The notes under the pieces are model-generated. The model ran no database searches, had not been told where the DNA came from, and saw only the letters and a list, made by a program, of their open reading frames with translations. Below, in pieces: positions 17,380 to 25,980 of a stretch of DNA of 64,000 nucleotides. The stretch's first letter is position 1, and every line of letters begins with the position of its first letter. This DNA is from a bacterium (GTDB taxonomy: Bacteria > UBA8248), in assembly GCA_022828125.1 (NCBI GenBank), contig JAJEJD010000005.1:1-64000 (forward strand), written 5' to 3'. Both the position numbers and the translations under genes were made by a program.

Positions 17380-19014
17380 ATGGCACAAGCCAAGGAGGGA
17401 GGAAAACGAGCCTCCTCACGTGCGAACATCGGAACGGAAAAGACTTTCGGCCTGGACAAACTGGGCCTTAAAAATATTGGAACGGTCTACCGGAATCTTC
17501 CCATCGCCGAGTTGAACGAAATGGCGGTCGCGCGGGGCGAAGGATACCTCGCCACCAATGGCGCGCTCGTTGTCCATACGGGTAAATTCTCGGGCCGCTC
17601 GCCCAAGGACAAGTTCACCGTAGACCAAGGGCCTTCCAACGAGAAGATCTGGTGGGGACCCATCAACCAGAAGATATCCACCGAAAACTGGGACAATATT
17701 TTTCAGAAAATCGCCGGCTACGCCCAAAAACGCGATCTTTTCATCTTCGATGGTTTCGTCGGGAACGACCCGAGATACAAACTCCCCGTGCGGGTGATTT
17801 CCGAACTTGCCTGGCATTCGATGTTCTGCCAGACGCTGCTCGTCCGGCCCAAGCCCGGTGAACTCGACAATCACACAAACCCCTTCACGGTCATCGACAT
17901 GGGCAGGTTTCTGGGAGCGGGCCCGGCCGAGGGACTCCGCCAAAATAATTTCACGCTCGTGAATTTTGAGAAAAACATGGCGCTCATTGGCGGCTCTGAA
18001 TACGCAGGGGAAATGAAGAAATCCGCTTTTTTCATCATGAACTACCTGCTTCCGCAAAAAGGCGTCTTCCCGATGCATTGTTCGGCGAACATGGGGCACG
18101 ACGGGGATACGGCTCTTTTCTTCGGCCTCTCCGGCACGGGCAAGACCACGCTCTCCGCCGACCAGAACCGGAAACTCATCGGCGACGACGAGCACGGCTG
18201 GTCGGATTCGGGCATCTTCAATTTCGAAGGCGGGTGCTACGCGAAAACCATCAATCTTACGAGAGAGAAAGAGCCCCAGATTTGGGATGCGATACGCTTC
18301 GGTTCCGTTCTCGAAAACGTCATCGTCGATCACGACACGCGGGAGATCGACTATGACGACATGTCGATAACCGAAAACACGCGCGCCACATATCCCAATC
18401 ACTTCATCGACAACTGCGTGCTCTCGGGCATGGGGGGGCATCCGAAGAACATCTTCTTCCTCACCTGCGACGCCTTCGGCGTCCTACCTCCCATCAGTAA
18501 GCTCACGCCCGAGCAGGCCGCTTATCATTTCCTATCGGGTTACACGGCGAAGGTAGCCGGCACCGAAGCGGGCATCGATGAGCCGATGGCCACGTTCAGC
18601 AGTTGTTTCGGCGCGCCTTTTCTGGCCTTGCATCCCGCCGAATACGGCGAGATGCTCAGGGACAAGCTCAGGAAGCACGACGCGCAGGTCTGGCTCGTCA
18701 ACACGGGCTGGATCGGCGGAGCCGCAGGCGAGGTCGACAGAATGCCGCTGCATCATACACGCGAACTTCTGACCGCCGCTCTGACGGGTGAACTGGCCAA
18801 AGTTCCCACCCAGGACGTGCCGATATTCGACCTCCACGTTCCGACAAGCTGCCCTGGAGTGCCGCAGGAATACATGATCCCCAGAAATCTTTGGGCAAGC
18901 GCCGAGAAATACGACGAGAAAATACGCGAGCTCGCAGGAGCGTTTCGGGAGAATTTCGAGCAGTTCGCGGATCGGGTAACGCCGGACGTCGCTGCGGCCG
19001 GCCCCACGATCTAG
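17380..19014 (+). CDS. pckA: ATP-dependent phosphoenolpyruvate carboxykinase
   Basis: 544 residues, the usual size for PckA(ATP). It converts oxaloacetate and ATP to PEP for gluconeogenesis. Visible: RSPKDKF, VRVISELAWHSMFCQTLL, the P-loop FGLSGTGKTTLSAD, the metal-binding IGDDEHGWSDSGIFNFEGGCYAK, ENTRATYPNHFI and NTGWIGGA. The ATG at 17380 is preferred to the far upstream 17233 because GGGAGGAAGCAACAC precedes it and the extension carries no known motif. With the por operon it frames interconversion of pyruvate, PEP and oxaloacetate. Confidence 0.95.
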   Translation: MAQAKEGGKRASSRANIGTEKTFGLDKLGLKNIGTVYRNLPIAELNEMAVARGEGYLATNGALVVHTGKFSGRSPKDKFTVDQGPSNEKIWWGPINQKISTENWDNIFQKIAGYAQKRDLFIFDGFVGNDPRYKLPVRVISELAWHSMFCQTLLVRPKPGELDNHTNPFTVIDMGRFLGAGPAEGLRQNNFTLVNFEKNMALIGGSEYAGEMKKSAFFIMNYLLPQKGVFPMHCSANMGHDGDTALFFGLSGTGKTTLSADQNRKLIGDDEHGWSDSGIFNFEGGCYAKTINLTREKEPQIWDAIRFGSVLENVIVDHDTREIDYDDMSITENTRATYPNHFIDNCVLSGMGGHPKNIFFLTCDAFGVLPPISKLTPEQAAYHFLSGYTAKVAGTEAGIDEPMATFSSCFGAPFLALHPAEYGEMLRDKLRKHDAQVWLVNTGWIGGAAGEVDRMPLHHTRELLTAALTGELAKVPTQDVPIFDLHVPTSCPGVPQEYMIPRNLWASAEKYDEKIRELAGAFRENFEQFADRVTPDVAAAGPTI

Positions 19015-19062
19015 GCGTTCAAACCAGATATATTCACTCCCCGTTCAGAAGGAGGTATTCCG

Positions 19063-19248
19063 ATGCCCGTTGTTCAGGTAAGCCTGCTGTCAGGAAGGTC
19101 CAAGGAGCAGAAAAAGGCGATGGCGGATGAGATTACAGAGACGGTCCACAAGCATTCCGGCGCCCCGAAAGACGTCATCACGGTGATATTCCAGGATGTC
19201 GGAACGGATTCCTGGGCGGCGGGCGGGACTCTCTTTGAAGACCGGTAG
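19063..19248 (+). CDS. 4-oxalocrotonate tautomerase family protein
   Basis: 61 residues beginning MPVVQVSLLSGRSKEQKKAMADEIT. The residue after Met is proline, which becomes the catalytic N-terminal base after methionine removal. VITVIFQDV is the standard second strand. A strong AGAAGGAGGT site precedes the ATG. It is 33 bases before the nitrilase-family gene and is likely co-transcribed. The substrate is unknown; 4-OT members act on 2-hydroxymuconate, haloacrylates and others. Confidence 0.88.
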   Translation: MPVVQVSLLSGRSKEQKKAMADEITETVHKHSGAPKDVITVIFQDVGTDSWAAGGTLFEDR

Positions 19249-19281
19249 CAGCGAATATCCCTTTTAGGAGGAGGAAGTGAG

Positions 19282-20139
19282 ATGAGCGCCGACAACTTCA
19301 GGCTCGCACTCGTGCAGCCGATGGGATATCCCCCGCCGGACGATGAAAAAAACGTGGCCGACGCCGTGCGCTACGTCGAAGACGCCGCCGCACAGGGAGC
19401 CGATTTCGTCGCCTTCCCCGAATCTTATCCGGGTCCATGGCGGATGCCGGCGACGTTCGACCCCACCGAGGCGATGGAGGAAGTGGCCAAGCGCTGCGGC
19501 GTTTATGTTCAATACGGAACGCTCGAACCGCTGGACAACGAGAAAAAAACGGCCCACAACCTGCTGAACCTCGCCCGGCCCGCGGGCGGCCCCTCGGGAC
19601 GCTACCGCAGGACCCATCCTCCCGGCCCCTGGATCTATACGGGCGGCGGCATCTGGGAGTTTCAGTATGTCGCGGGAAACGAATACCCCGTTTTCGAGAC
19701 ACAGTACGGCCAGGTCGGCATGGCCATGTGCAGCGAGGTCTACATGCCGGAGGTGACGCGCGCGCTCTCGCTGCGCGGGGCGGAGATCATCTTCCTGCCC
19801 GCAGGGGTCGACAAGAAGAGGCTGTGGGGCACCTGGCGGAACCTCATCTGGTCGCGCGCGATCGAAAACCTCGCGGTCGTCATCACCACGCAGAATCTCT
19901 TCGACAAAAGCCAGCGCGGCCTGGCGATGGTGGCGACGCCCGAGGAGGTCATTTTCGAGAGCACAAAGGCCGGCATGTTCATGGTCGACGTGGATCTGGA
20001 GAGAATGCGCGAGCTTCGCGAGCAAAACGACGAGGTGACCTCATCGGGGCAAAACGCGGCCAAGGCGGGCGTGCTGAGGCAGTGGCAACGGCCCGAGTTG
20101 TACGACAAGTTCTTCCCAAAAGAAGGCGCGGCCAGCTGA
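19282..20139 (+). CDS. Nitrilase-superfamily carbon-nitrogen hydrolase
   Basis: 285 residues with the nitrilase alpha-beta-beta-alpha fold. The catalytic Glu is in DFVAFPESY (about residue 48) and the catalytic Cys in VGMAMCSEVYMPE (about residue 152). The third residue of the Glu-Lys-Cys triad normally lies in GxYRKxH; here the codons read GRYRRTH, so the lysine is replaced by arginine. That questions normal amidase/nitrilase chemistry or points to a divergent subfamily. It is preceded by AGGAGGAGG and followed by a strong terminator. With the tautomerase it suggests breakdown of a small nitrogen compound (inference). Confidence 0.85.
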   Translation: MSADNFRLALVQPMGYPPPDDEKNVADAVRYVEDAAAQGADFVAFPESYPGPWRMPATFDPTEAMEEVAKRCGVYVQYGTLEPLDNEKKTAHNLLNLARPAGGPSGRYRRTHPPGPWIYTGGGIWEFQYVAGNEYPVFETQYGQVGMAMCSEVYMPEVTRALSLRGAEIIFLPAGVDKKRLWGTWRNLIWSRAIENLAVVITTQNLFDKSQRGLAMVATPEEVIFESTKAGMFMVDVDLERMRELREQNDEVTSSGQNAAKAGVLRQWQRPELYDKFFPKEGAAS

Positions 20140-20148
20140 TAACGCATC

Positions 20149-20182
20149 CACCCCCCGAGCGCTCCTCGGGGGGTGTTTTTTT
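20149..20182 (+). terminator. Intrinsic terminator after the nitrilase gene
   Basis: CACCCCCCGAG-CGCT-CCTCGGGGGGTG followed by TTTTTTT. It is a textbook rho-independent terminator, 10 bases past the stop codon. Confidence 0.92.
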
Positions 20183-20208
20183 ACTTGGATTTCTCCTGGA
20201 AGATACGA

Positions 20209-20712
20209 ATGTCGAACACCTATTTCTGGCTTCTTTACGTCCATATACTCGCGGCATGTCTGTACGAGGGCGCGCTCGTCTTCTTCTGGCTCCTGATGGG
20301 ACATTTGAGGCGCAGGCTTTCGCCTGAGGAATACGCGGGCGAGATCATCTCCATCCTGCGTTTCTACCACCCCTTCGTGCTCATCTGCATGGGCGTGCTC
20401 ATCATGACGGGCGCGTGGTATTTGACGGGTCTCAAGATGGCGATGGGGCCTGCATTCGGGAAACTCTTTGTTCCATTGGGACTTAAGCTGCTCACGGTAT
20501 TCCTGATGATGATGGGGATCAGCTTCCAGTTCTTCGCGGTGGGCCTGCGCCTCACCCGGGGAACGGGACCCGCCGGAAACGGGCGTCCGATAGGCGATAC
20601 GACGGAAGAACGCATCAAATTACTCAAAACGCTAGAGCATGTGAACCTCGGGAACGCCGTACTCGCCCTGTTCGCCATCTTCTTCGGCCTTGCGCTCAAC
20701 AAGGGTTTTTAG
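20209..20712 (+). CDS. Four-helix integral membrane protein, CopD-like
   Basis: 167 residues from the ATG at 20209, chosen because the ORF-track start lies inside the upstream terminator. Four hydrophobic segments are seen: FWLLYVHILAACLYEGALVFFW, HPFVLICMGVLIMTGAWYL, LGLKLLTVFLMMMGISFQFF and NAVLALFAIFFGLAL. The conserved-looking histidine in helix 1 and the helix layout resemble CopD/DUF2214-like haem or copper membrane domains, but no diagnostic motif is certain. Function is unknown. Confidence 0.7.
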   Translation: MSNTYFWLLYVHILAACLYEGALVFFWLLMGHLRRRLSPEEYAGEIISILRFYHPFVLICMGVLIMTGAWYLTGLKMAMGPAFGKLFVPLGLKLLTVFLMMMGISFQFFAVGLRLTRGTGPAGNGRPIGDTTEERIKLLKTLEHVNLGNAVLALFAIFFGLALNKGF

Positions 20713-20777
20713 ACAGATAGTTGCGGGGCACAGTTAAAGTAACGCTTCATATATTTTCCGCCGATTTAATTTATCGT

Positions 20778-20814
20778 AAAACCCCGTGAATTTATCGATA
20801 TTTATCGAATTTTT
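20778..20814. repeat. 37-base dispersed repeat, copy 1
   Basis: AAAACCCCGTGAATTTATCG continuing ATATTTATCGAATTTTT. The same sequence with one mismatch lies at 50867-50903. It contains TTTATCGA twice, 10 bases apart. It sits 22 bases before the GNAT gene, where it may act as a promoter or protein-binding site. Confidence 0.85.
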
Positions 20815-20835
20815 CAGAAATGACGAGGGCTTCTC

Positions 20836-21567
20836 ATGGCTACGGATAACGAGCTCGCGAGCGCTGCGAACAGGCGCCCGGTAGGCAACGAAAAAGTCGC
20901 CCCAAGACGCTGGGAGGGTTTCGGTGGCGTCGGTCTTTCGGGTCCCGGAACCTCTCTCGAACCCGTCGATGCGGAGCGCGACGCGGCCGGCATCTTTCTG
21001 GCGGCGACCGAAGGCGAAGATACCGATCGGATATTCGATTACATGAACGTGGGACCCTTCTCCACGGAAGCGCAGGTGCATGACCTGCTGGTCGAGCGGC
21101 AAGTCTCACAGGACCCTGTGTTCGTCGTCTACCGCGACAATGAGACGGGCCGCCTCGGCGGAATGGGCAGCTTCATGGAGATCAGGCCCGCCGTCGGGGT
21201 CGCCGAAATCGGCCACATCTGGTTCGGCCGCGCCTGGCAGCGCGACGTGCGGGCCACGGAAGTCCTCTCGCTCAAGATGCGCCACGTCCTCGACACCCTA
21301 GGCTACCGCCGCCTGGAATGGAAGTGCGACGCCCTGAACGCGGCATCGCGCACAGCGGCGCTTCGACTGGGCTTCCGCTACGAGGGGATATTCCTGAACC
21401 ACATGATCGTCAAGGGACGCAGCCGGGACACCGCCTGGTTCTCCATCACGGGGGAGGAATGGCCCGCCGTCCGTGATGCCCACGACCGCTGGCTCGCGCC
21501 TGAGAATTTCGACGCCGGGGGTCGCCAGAGATGCGCGCTCAGTGACCTCACCCGCGCGCTTTGGTGA
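20836..21567 (+). CDS. GNAT-family N-acetyltransferase
   Basis: 243 residues. The GNAT core includes VGVAEIGHIWFGRAWQRDVRATEV (substitution for the Q/RxxGxG/A acetyl-CoA loop) and LEWKCDALNAASRTAALRLGFRYEGIF, the RimL/RimJ-like C-terminal acetyl-CoA and beta-bulge region. It probably acetylates a small amine or protein N-terminus. The first ~60 residues are family-variable. It follows the 37-base repeat and a promoter-like AT-rich stretch. Confidence 0.83.
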   Translation: MATDNELASAANRRPVGNEKVAPRRWEGFGGVGLSGPGTSLEPVDAERDAAGIFLAATEGEDTDRIFDYMNVGPFSTEAQVHDLLVERQVSQDPVFVVYRDNETGRLGGMGSFMEIRPAVGVAEIGHIWFGRAWQRDVRATEVLSLKMRHVLDTLGYRRLEWKCDALNAASRTAALRLGFRYEGIFLNHMIVKGRSRDTAWFSITGEEWPAVRDAHDRWLAPENFDAGGRQRCALSDLTRALW

Positions 21568-21587
21568 AAACGCCCGGCACTCCACCA

Positions 21588-22844
21588 TTACCGTCTGGCT
21601 CCAAACGCGGCGGTAAGGTCTGAACGCTCAACAGTGCCGCCAACATAGCGATGATTGTCGCCGTAAAACGAGCCTGACACTACGCCAGCATCACCGCCGG
21701 TCGAATACAGGTAATTGCTCCCGACCCGGATTTCATAATCAAGCGTCCCGTCACCCCACCTCACCCCTCCCCTGCGTGTTGGTGTGGACAAGACAGGAAA
21801 AGACCTCAGGTTCGTGAACTTGGCGGTTCCGCACATGGTGAGAAGGGCCACGCTGACCGTAGCTGTCCCCGCCACCGTCCGCAATTTCGGAGTCAATCCG
21901 AGCAACTCCCCACGCCAAGTCACCACCCTTGTTTTGGACAACCCGCTCTCTGCAAGCGGCTTTGATGGTTCAGACCCCGAGGTAAACGGCACACTGACAT
22001 TGTTCGCATGGCGCACACCAAAGGAAACAGGCCCAAGAACGCCTGTGATATCGGTGCTTTCGTCATCCCATGCACCGAGACTCTGAGCCGAAATATCTTC
22101 AGGTTCCGTATCTTCCGAGAGTTTCGTGTACAGGACTTGCAGGGCGGCCATATCAATATCCGGCAATGAACCATTGAGACGGAACCATGAGTCCTCCATA
22201 ATTGAATCTGCAAAGTCTTTTCCCGGATGCCCAGCGAATCCCAACCCGTGTATTAATTCGTGAACCAGAACGGAAACGGCTTGCCAGTCCGGCCTGTCGC
22301 GAAAGAAAACAGAGTTCATTTCGACCGCAGACGCTCGCAGATGTTTCTTTTCCCATCGTCCCTGTTGCGCATCATACTCAAGGATTGTGGCCTGATGCCC
22401 CAATGCTTGAGAGCCGGGCCGACCGCCGCGAGGGTTCCCGTCAACAAACTCGATAAAGATTTGTCCGTCAGGGACATCTGGCAACCCCCCTTTCCAATCC
22501 CATGCCACACCAGCGGGAGCGTCCGGGCCAAACCGAAGGTGCTGATCGAATGGCAACGCACGATTTATGAGCGCGATTGCCTGCATCGATATCGCCCGCT
22601 CTCGCTTGCTCATTCCCTCTGCAAGACGCACGGTTGGAGGCACAGCGAAGCGAACCAAGCCCGCTTCATGACTCCAGCTGTAATTCGGCCCGCTTTGCCA
22701 CGGCCCACCGCTCGCGTGCGTGTACAGATATTCAGCAACCCGTTCTGCGCTGGGAAGATCGGAGCCTCTCGATATGCCTGGAAATGCCGCTGGAACACTG
22801 CCAACCAAGACAGCCAGCACGAAAATTGCAGCTAGACGTTTCAT
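21588..22844 (-). CDS. Secreted metzincin metalloprotease with C-terminal TbpB-like barrel domain
   Basis: 418 residues from ATG 22844, chosen because MKRLAAIFVLAVLVGSVPAAFP then forms a signal peptide. The middle holds HELIHGLGFAGH at about residue 194, the metzincin zinc site HExxHxxGxxH, typical of matrixin-like proteases. The last ~110 residues (RWGDGTLDYEIRVGSNYL ... GSFYGDNHRYVGGTVERSDL ... FGARR) match the C-terminal beta-barrel of TbpB/factor-H-binding-like surface proteins, where GxFYGPxAxEVGGxFE is the diagnostic strand. It would act outside the cell or at the surface. Adjacent to another TbpB-like lipoprotein gene. Composition is slightly lower in GC than its flanks. Confidence 0.8.
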   Translation of the reverse strand: MKRLAAIFVLAVLVGSVPAAFPGISRGSDLPSAERVAEYLYTHASGGPWQSGPNYSWSHEAGLVRFAVPPTVRLAEGMSKRERAISMQAIALINRALPFDQHLRFGPDAPAGVAWDWKGGLPDVPDGQIFIEFVDGNPRGGRPGSQALGHQATILEYDAQQGRWEKKHLRASAVEMNSVFFRDRPDWQAVSVLVHELIHGLGFAGHPGKDFADSIMEDSWFRLNGSLPDIDMAALQVLYTKLSEDTEPEDISAQSLGAWDDESTDITGVLGPVSFGVRHANNVSVPFTSGSEPSKPLAESGLSKTRVVTWRGELLGLTPKLRTVAGTATVSVALLTMCGTAKFTNLRSFPVLSTPTRRGGVRWGDGTLDYEIRVGSNYLYSTGGDAGVVSGSFYGDNHRYVGGTVERSDLTAAFGARR

Positions 22845-22891
22845 CTTCCGACCCCTCTCAGCGAATGCCCGGCCCCACTGGCCGGGTCGGT

Positions 22892-22997
22892 CGCTAAACA
22901 CACCCTGATTGTGTGGGGTTTCCGCCTATTCCCGCGGGAAAGCGGTCTTGTATTCGACGGACGGCCCGGATTTGCAGGCCTCAAGGTGTGTTTAGCG
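22892..22997. repeat. 13-base perfect inverted repeat flanking 80 bases
   Basis: CGCTAAACACACC at 22892-22904 and its exact complement GGTGTGTTTAGCG at 22985-22997. Between them are further short hairpins (CACACCCTGATTGTGTG, TTCCCGCGGGAA). It lies between the two TbpB-like genes and may be a bidirectional terminator or regulatory hairpin. Confidence 0.65.
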
Positions 22998-23053
22998 TGA
23001 TGGAAGCATGTTGCACTCCATTGCCACTTTGCCAAATCAATATTACGAATCGA

Positions 23054-24046
23054 TCACTTGTCTTGAGGAGGAGGAAATCGAGACACCCCGTTCTCCCTGA
23101 ACCGCTCGCTCAGCGCCAGGAAAGACCCGATAAACTTGCCTCTGCTGCCGTCGCTCTCCTCGTAATCGACGCCGCTGAAGCCCATCACCAACCGGGGGTT
23201 CCCGTCCGTGTCCTGGCGGCTGGAAAGGGCCCCGCCCCAGAACCCCTCCGATTGCGTGATTGTCCGCTCCGGGTGTTTCAACGTCACCTTGTCTCGATCG
23301 AACATGCCGTTTTCCCTGATAATCGCCGTGGCGAGGTGGAGCTCGTAGTCCCTGGCGATGCCCTGCGCATCGGTCACCTCCTCTCCGAGAAAAACGCCGA
23401 AATGCGCGCGCTGAGTCGCGAGATCGCCCACGCACCCGATGCAGCCTTTCAGGGTGCCGTCTTCGAAGTCCGCCGTGAGGGTGAGCGTCCCCTGGTACTC
23501 CTCGATCACGACTTCGCCCTCACTCTCTCCCCAGCCGCTGCCGAACTCGTATCCGTAGAGGCCCCCGGCCGGACCCTCGTATGAGGCCGTTCCGTCGATC
23601 GGCAACTGCGGTGCGACGCCATGGTCGAGTTCCGGACCGTCGATAATCCCGAACGGCGTAAAATCTTCGAACGAAAGCGGCGGCTCCTGGTCGGGGAACC
23701 GCGCCCACCAGCCGGCCACGAGGTAGTTCGCCGGGTCGTCCGGGTCCCAACTCACCAGGGCGTGGGCTACCGATGTGGCGTCATCGGTGATCTTGAGGAA
23801 CGTCAAGGCCTGCGCCTGATGGCCGGGGATGGGCGTCACCCCGGGCTGTACCCCGATGACATCGTCAGTCGTGTTGACGGATTCCTCGGTTCCGTCGCGA
23901 AACCTCACGAATAACCTTAAGCTTTCGCCGTCGAACTCGGTATTCCTCTCGAGCTTGATAGGAACTCCTTCAGGCGAGCCGCCTCCCCCTCCCATGCAGG
24001 CGGTCAGCAGAAACGCCATAACGAGCATTGCAGGAATATATTTCAT
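23054..24046 (-). CDS. TbpB-like surface lipoprotein
   Basis: 330 residues. Signal peptide MKYIPAMLVMAFLLTAC with lipobox LTAC, followed by a GGGGG spacer, indicates an exported lipoprotein. The body has TASYEGPAGGLYGYEFGSG, then EYQGTLTLTADFEDGTLKGCIGC, the pattern of TbpB/Slam-exported beta-barrel domains. A C-terminal SGVDYEESDGSRGKFIGSFLALSERFR ends the chain. Whether it binds a host or metal ligand is unknown. No TonB receptor or Slam gene is visible nearby. Confidence 0.7.
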   Translation of the reverse strand: MKYIPAMLVMAFLLTACMGGGGGSPEGVPIKLERNTEFDGESLRLFVRFRDGTEESVNTTDDVIGVQPGVTPIPGHQAQALTFLKITDDATSVAHALVSWDPDDPANYLVAGWWARFPDQEPPLSFEDFTPFGIIDGPELDHGVAPQLPIDGTASYEGPAGGLYGYEFGSGWGESEGEVVIEEYQGTLTLTADFEDGTLKGCIGCVGDLATQRAHFGVFLGEEVTDAQGIARDYELHLATAIIRENGMFDRDKVTLKHPERTITQSEGFWGGALSSRQDTDGNPRLVMGFSGVDYEESDGSRGKFIGSFLALSERFRENGVSRFPPPQDK

Positions 24047-24550
24047 GTCAGTTCCCCTTATCTAAACCCAAAAGCTCTTCGTGACGTATCGCTATTGCAG
24101 TCGAAGTAATGCACTTGCCTTTCCGCGCTTCCCTCCTCGCGAAGACGCAGCCGCACTCGTTAGCGGGCGGTCCAAGGACTATCGTCCTCATGGGCGCACA
24201 TACGCGCTTGCTTCGCCTGTTTCTGGGGTTTGTAACCGGAGTAAAATTGTTCTTGGGAGGCGTGCGTGTTGGCAAATGCGGATTTTGTTTCCCATCACCC
24301 TCGCTTGACGGGAAATCGTTCCATGTGAGTCTAGGGTACGAATTACTTCTTCATAACCTTACATTGCCATATGATTAAACCTTGTAGAACTTGACCGCAA
24401 TTTTGGAGAGTATTTTTTTCAAGGTCGCCAGGCTTTCGGCGGGGACGTCTCGCGAACCAATGTTCCTCTATGCCCAAGGTACGCTCTTTAATTCATTAGA
24501 ACCGAATTGTTTCGTTCTGGTTTTGGCGGAATTTTACCAAGATGCGCCCA
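24047..24550. other. Intergenic region, no supported gene
   Basis: About 500 bases, noticeably more AT-rich than the flanks, between the lipoprotein gene and the second FGE-fold gene. The plus-strand ORFs within it are short and have no recognisable motif. No promoter or RNA gene can be named with confidence. Confidence 0.5.
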
Positions 24551-25396
24551 TCAAGTCGAATGAGGCGGCTCGGAGGCGCAGCGGAAGCCGAGGTAGCCGT
24601 GTCCCGTCGCCTGCCTGCCGGGCATCACGACTTCGCGGTTCGTGGCCGTCATGCCGTCGGGCAGGCTCGCCGAATTGCCGCCGCGCACGACGCGCCCATC
24701 GACTGCATTCAGGTTTTCACGCCCGTCCTTGGGCTTGTAGGGATATTGCATGGCAAGGGAAGTCGTCCACTCCCAGACCTGCCCCGCCATGTCGTTCACG
24801 CCGTATGGGCTCGCGCCCCTGGGGTAGCTGCCCACGACCGCCGTCTGGCCCCGGTAGTCTCCCAGGAGCAGATATTCCGCCGAAGGCTTCTGGTTGCCCC
24901 ACGGATAGAGACGGCCGTCGGCTCCGCGCGCCGCCTTTTCCCATTGCGCTTCAGTGGGCAGCTTCTTCCTCTTCCAGCGGCAGTAGGCCAGAGCACCCGC
25001 CCAGGCCATCTCGCTCGCCGGGAATTTTTCAAATCCCTTCTCGACGACCCAGGTTTCTCCTTGGTGGACGATCTTGGAGTCAGGATCGTCGGTGTCGAGA
25101 TACATCTCCCCCTGGGGGCCGGCCGGGCCTTTCTCCTGGATGAAGGGGAGATATGCCGCCCAGGTCACCAGGTTCCGGTCGATGTAATAGGAGGGCAGAA
25201 ACACGCGGTGCGCGGGCTTTTCCTCATCAGGGCCGTCGTTGCGCCCCATCGTGAAAGGACCGGCGGGGATGAGGATCATCCCTGCGTACCTGCCCTTGCC
25301 CATCTTCGGGGCGGAGGCGGCGTGGGCCATTTCCGCAAAAGCCGCCGCCAGCAGGATAAAAACGAGCACCCAAATTCCGGCTGTTTTTCGAATCAT
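24551..25396 (-). CDS. Exported FGE-sulfatase (SUMF1) fold protein
   Basis: 281 residues with signal peptide MIRKTAGIWVLVFILLAAAFAEMAHA. The fold motifs are in order: ILIPAGPFTMGRNDGPDEEKPAH, KKLPTEAQWEKAARG, LYPWG, ASPYGVNDMAGQVWEWTTS, RVVRGGNSASLPD and YLGFRCA. This is a periplasmic relative of the protein at 802-1698, without an SH3-like insert. The paired catalytic cysteines are again absent (only one, in FRCA), so sulfatase activation is unlikely. Its partner is unknown. Confidence 0.85.
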   Translation of the reverse strand: MIRKTAGIWVLVFILLAAAFAEMAHAASAPKMGKGRYAGMILIPAGPFTMGRNDGPDEEKPAHRVFLPSYYIDRNLVTWAAYLPFIQEKGPAGPQGEMYLDTDDPDSKIVHQGETWVVEKGFEKFPASEMAWAGALAYCRWKRKKLPTEAQWEKAARGADGRLYPWGNQKPSAEYLLLGDYRGQTAVVGSYPRGASPYGVNDMAGQVWEWTTSLAMQYPYKPKDGRENLNAVDGRVVRGGNSASLPDGMTATNREVVMPGRQATGHGYLGFRCASEPPHST

Positions 25397-25581
25397 GCGC
25401 GTTGCCCTCGAATATGTGTGTTCGAGAATTATAGCGGAAACCGGGTAGAAAAGCCGTACGGGGGTCGAGCGAAAGTTCCCCTCGCATGGCGGTAGTGCGC
25501 AACAACAACACTATTTCCACGAATTACAAGGAAAGCGAGATTCATTCTCCCATTGAGGGTAATCGCCAAAGAAGAAGCAGA

Positions 25582-25750
25582 AATCACTCCCCCCTTGAGG
25601 GGGAGTCGGTGAAGCCGAGCGTTTTGTGCGAAGGCTGAGCCGGTGGGGGGTAAAATGCTTTTTATCGCCATTCCGAATTATCCCCCCCACCGAATCGCTT
25701 TCGGGCTTACGCCCTCAGCTCTTCGACTCCCCCTCAAGGGGGGAGTGGTT
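25582..25750. repeat. MITE-like imperfect palindrome (about 170 bases)
   Basis: Left arm AATCACTCCCCCCTTGAGGG plus GGAGTCG is mirrored on the right as CGACTCCCCCTCAAGGGGGG plus AGTGG. An inner pair CGGTGGGGGGTAA / TTATCCCCCCCACCG is nested between them. The whole would fold into one long hairpin. No transposase frame is present, so it would be non-autonomous. Confidence 0.75.
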
Positions 25751-25956
25751 CTCTTCTCTCTCGTCGGGTTGGCAATGTGTTCAAGGGAGAAATCCGCAGC
25801 CGCGCCAGCGGTGGCCAATACCGAGAGAGAAGGGGCTTTTTCAACAAGCTCTTGAGGGGGAGCGCATGGTCAGCGTTCTGTGGAGTGGGTTGAAATCGCC
25901 TCCCCCGCAGTCTGCCATATAAACCGAATCTCGAAATCAGACTTATTCCCACCCCG

Positions 25957-25980
25957 TAGGGGTCGTCCACGGACGGCCCC
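25957..25980. repeat. REP-like palindrome
   Basis: AGGGGTCGTCC-ACG-GACGGCCCCT with one wobble pair; related in style to the element at 6366-6386. Confidence 0.55.

Noticed and set aside
25626-25922. Plus ORF in the repeat region
   Set aside because: Built from inverted repeats and low-complexity runs; no protein feature.
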